64,000 bases of DNA from Oxyruncus cristatus (Eukaryota; Chordata; Aves; Passeriformes; Cotingidae). The first letter of the stretch is position 1. Every line of letters starts with the position of its first letter. The notes under the pieces were generated by a model that searched no databases, had not been told where the DNA came from, and worked only from the letters and a program-made list of their open reading frames with translations. The DNA is taken from contig VXAY01002873.1 of the NCBI GenBank assembly GCA_013399855.1, forward strand, positions 819,643 to 883,642, read 5' to 3'. The position numbers were made by a program, and so were the translations under genes. Below, piece by piece: positions 61,441-64,000 of this stretch.

Positions 61441-64000
61441 CACGCCCAGAGCAGTGAGTTCACACTCCCCCCTGACAAAACCATTTGCTGTCATGCAGGA
61501 TTCCAGCAAGGCAAGGCAAAGGTTTGGAGGCAGAGAGGGAAGGTTTGGATGTGGTTCACGTCTCTCGCTCGGTGAACTCGACAAGGGGGAGAATCAAACT
61601 TCAAAGACTCCTGTTACACAGACGATGACATTTAGGAAGAAAAGGAAAATTACTGCCTTTTTTTGGAGATCTACAAATGCCATCCATGTCCACGGGTGTA
61701 ATTTTCCATTAAGGAAAAAAGAATTTCAGAAGCAACATATGGACCATGCAGTAAAGAAGTTACCATGGAAACCAGTCTCCTAAAAATCCCTATATAGGTA
61801 TACAGGAATTGAATGCATGTAATAATTATGGCTGCATATTTAAAGTCATTCATGAGTTCCATCTTCCAGGTATTTTTCGTCTATTAAAAGTCTAATTCAC
61901 ACTTTAAATATCCTCTTACTCTGCTGCCCCTTGAACCTGCACACGTTTTGGAACTGGAAGTCAAAAGCATCACAACTGACAGTCACTGACAACCCAGTGA
62001 AATCTAATTTAGCTAATTCAAAATATGTGCTGTAAGCATAGAAGAGTGGTTATGGGACCAGAATGATTTAAGCTCTGGGAATCCAGCTGAGATGACATTT
62101 AAGTTCAGAAAATGTTAGCTGTTAAAAATAAACAGATGAAGGGGTTTGAATGTCAGAAGAGTATTTCAAAAGCAGGGTGTTCTGCCAGGGCAGAAGGGAA
62201 TTTGGGGGGTTAAAACCCTCCCTTCCCTCTGTGGCCCCTGTGTGGGGACAGACCATGGATTGTCCTCTCCCCACAGCCCTGGTTCTCCCATCACAGTGGG
62301 CTCATGGACATGCACTTCTGCTCTACTTTTTGGGGGTCTCTGAAGGGGTCGTCACAGATTTCATGGCTTGGCACAGCATGGTCCCATATTTCTCCACGCT
62401 CTCTCATTAGGAACCAGCGACCTCCCTTGTTGTCTGCTGGATCCTCTGGAAATTTACCAAAGATGGATTTTCTAGATGCACATCTGGGAATACAAAACCT
62501 CTGCTGCTGAGAGGAGAGGGGGATGTGGAGTTGGTACCAAGAGAAGATCTCCTGACTGGGGCACAGGAGGTCATCAGGTGCACTGACATTATCTCCCAGC
62601 TCCTGCTTCCAAAGATGCTGTGAGGAGATATTTCACCCTTGTTCCTGGGGCACCATCCTGTCCTTTTGGCTGGCCAGGGTGGGGAGCACTAAGCATTAAT
62701 TAAATGTAAATATCACAGACTGGTGGCAGAGTCTTCAAGCTGAAAGTCCTGAATGCTGAGGTCAGTTACAGCACCCAGAACCCAGATGGGGCTCAGGACC
62801 CATTTTATTATTTCAGCCAGAAAATGAATCAATTCAGCGCATAATAAATGAACAGACTGTCCCTATCTGCCAGTGTCCAGGCTCTAACTCACCAGTGTTA
62901 AGCTTAGTCTGTTAAAACCACCTTCACCTCACACCTGACTCTTGTTGCTGCAGGTGGGATCCGTCTCTGTCCATGCTGTGCCAAACCCTGCGCTCCCATT
63001 TGTGAGCTGCTGCATCCCTGATGTGCAGACAAGGCTCCTGCTTCCTTCTCAGAACAAACAATTTGAACTGCTCGACCCTGGGATTTCTCACAGCCCCTCC
63101 TTTCCCCAAGTGCTGTTCCCCTTCCTGCCCTGGGCATCAGCTGCTGAAAACTTGGTGCAAAGGGAGCTGAAACACAGCCCTTGGCAGGTTTGGTGCCCGT
63201 TGCCTCCACTTCCATCCTCCCACAGCCTTTCCGGCTGGTGAGAAGACTGGGAAGAGCAAAGTCCTGCAAATGTCTGTTCTGAGGGAATGCATCGCTAATG
63301 CTCTTAAGTGGACATTTATCCTGCACTGAAAACTGACAGGGAGTTAATAAAATCACATTTCTGAGCCCCTCGAGCACTTGTTCTTGATGAGAGTTATTTC
63401 CATCAGAAGCTTTAGCTCTCTCCCTCTGGCTAATGTGTGGCAAAGTCGCTCAAGAAAAGACTGAGACATTATTATTCTTACGTGAGCAAAGCTGCATTTG
63501 TTCTCCCTGAGTGGAAATCAGTGCTGTTAGAGAGTGAGAAGAAGACCTTGGCTGAACTTAAATGCTTTCTTTAGTGTGAATGGATAGAAAACCAGCTTTG
63601 CTCAAACTCCTTTTCACTCTTTGGTTGCACAGACACTTGATTCTGTCTTGATCCACCAGAAACTAAAAGGCAGCTTTGGACCTTTTATTTATTTACCTGT
63701 TTTTCCGCAATGACTCATGGATCTGTGACACTTCCCTTCTGCCTGCAGAGAGGACCAGGGGTTTTTTGGTTCTGCTTCATGTTCTTCTTCTGTTCAGTCA
63801 AGAAGGGAGGCCCTCCTAAGCTGAGGGGCTTCGAAGTCCACAGCACAGCCCGACTGAATCACCTCATCTGCTGGGGAGGGGGGTTCTGGAGGTTACACCC
63901 AGTGTGACGTGCTGAGATTCCAGCTCCTGCCTGGAGGCCAAATGAGAAAGAATCCCAAAGCTGGGGGTTATGGGGAGATACTCCACCTTGTGCTTTGCTT
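61441..64000. other. Right-edge gene-free stretch
   Basis: No exon was recognised. A 179-codon minus-strand frame at 62904-63443 lacks any domain or splice context. Confidence 0.45.

Noticed and set aside
32416..64000. Search for CXCL14 and NEUROG1, expected on this side by synteny
   Set aside because: Neither the CXCL14 chemokine cysteine pattern nor the NEUROG1 bHLH motif was seen, so they must lie beyond the window.
1..64000. CRISPR arrays, operons, tRNA or rRNA genes and endogenous retroviral genes
   Set aside because: Nothing of these kinds was seen. The repeats are CR1 LINE fragments and microsatellites, and the genome is vertebrate.

Overview
This window is bird nuclear DNA. It carries about fifteen 3'-end fragments of CR1 LINE retrotransposons, the dominant avian repeat, and the two genes I recognise have vertebrate exon-intron structures. 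The CR1 3' ends suggest a neoavian bird, perhaps a songbird, but I cannot fix the species. The pair of genes, SLC25A48 and IL9, matches the segment corresponding to human 5q31 (chicken chromosome 13), where they are also neighbours.

Layout. 1-6.7 kb: no gene recognised. 6.7-9.2 kb: a five-exon interleukin-9 gene on the minus strand, with all exons, splice sites, stop codon and poly(A) signals readable. 9.2-18.5 kb: intergenic, with old CR1 fragments. 18.5-31.64 kb: SLC25A48 on the minus strand, a mitochondrial carrier. Six exons are complete, and the first is cut by a 740-base assembly gap (31644-32383) lying in a CpG-rich promoter. 32.4-64 kb: no gene I can name, but several CR1 copies, simple repeats, AT-rich stretches that look like candidate regulatory DNA, and one coding-like cluster on the minus strand around 48.2-49.9 kb.

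The two genes are not functionally linked. IL9 encodes a secreted four-helix T-cell cytokine. SLC25A48 encodes an inner-membrane carrier reported to import choline into mitochondria. Both lie on the minus strand, so the 3' end of SLC25A48 points at the promoter of IL9, whereas the human pair is, as I recall, convergent.

Assembly quality is imperfect. There is a 740-N gap, a 28-N gap inside a poly-T tract, two single Ns, and a perfect 239-base tandem copy joined by one N, which is probably an assembly artefact. The most interesting unexplained signal is 48233-49291 on the minus strand: one frame stays open apart from two internal stops over 353 codons, carries the motif Y-F-x-Y-x-R-T in three variants, and is preceded by a phase-compatible candidate exon with good splice sites.
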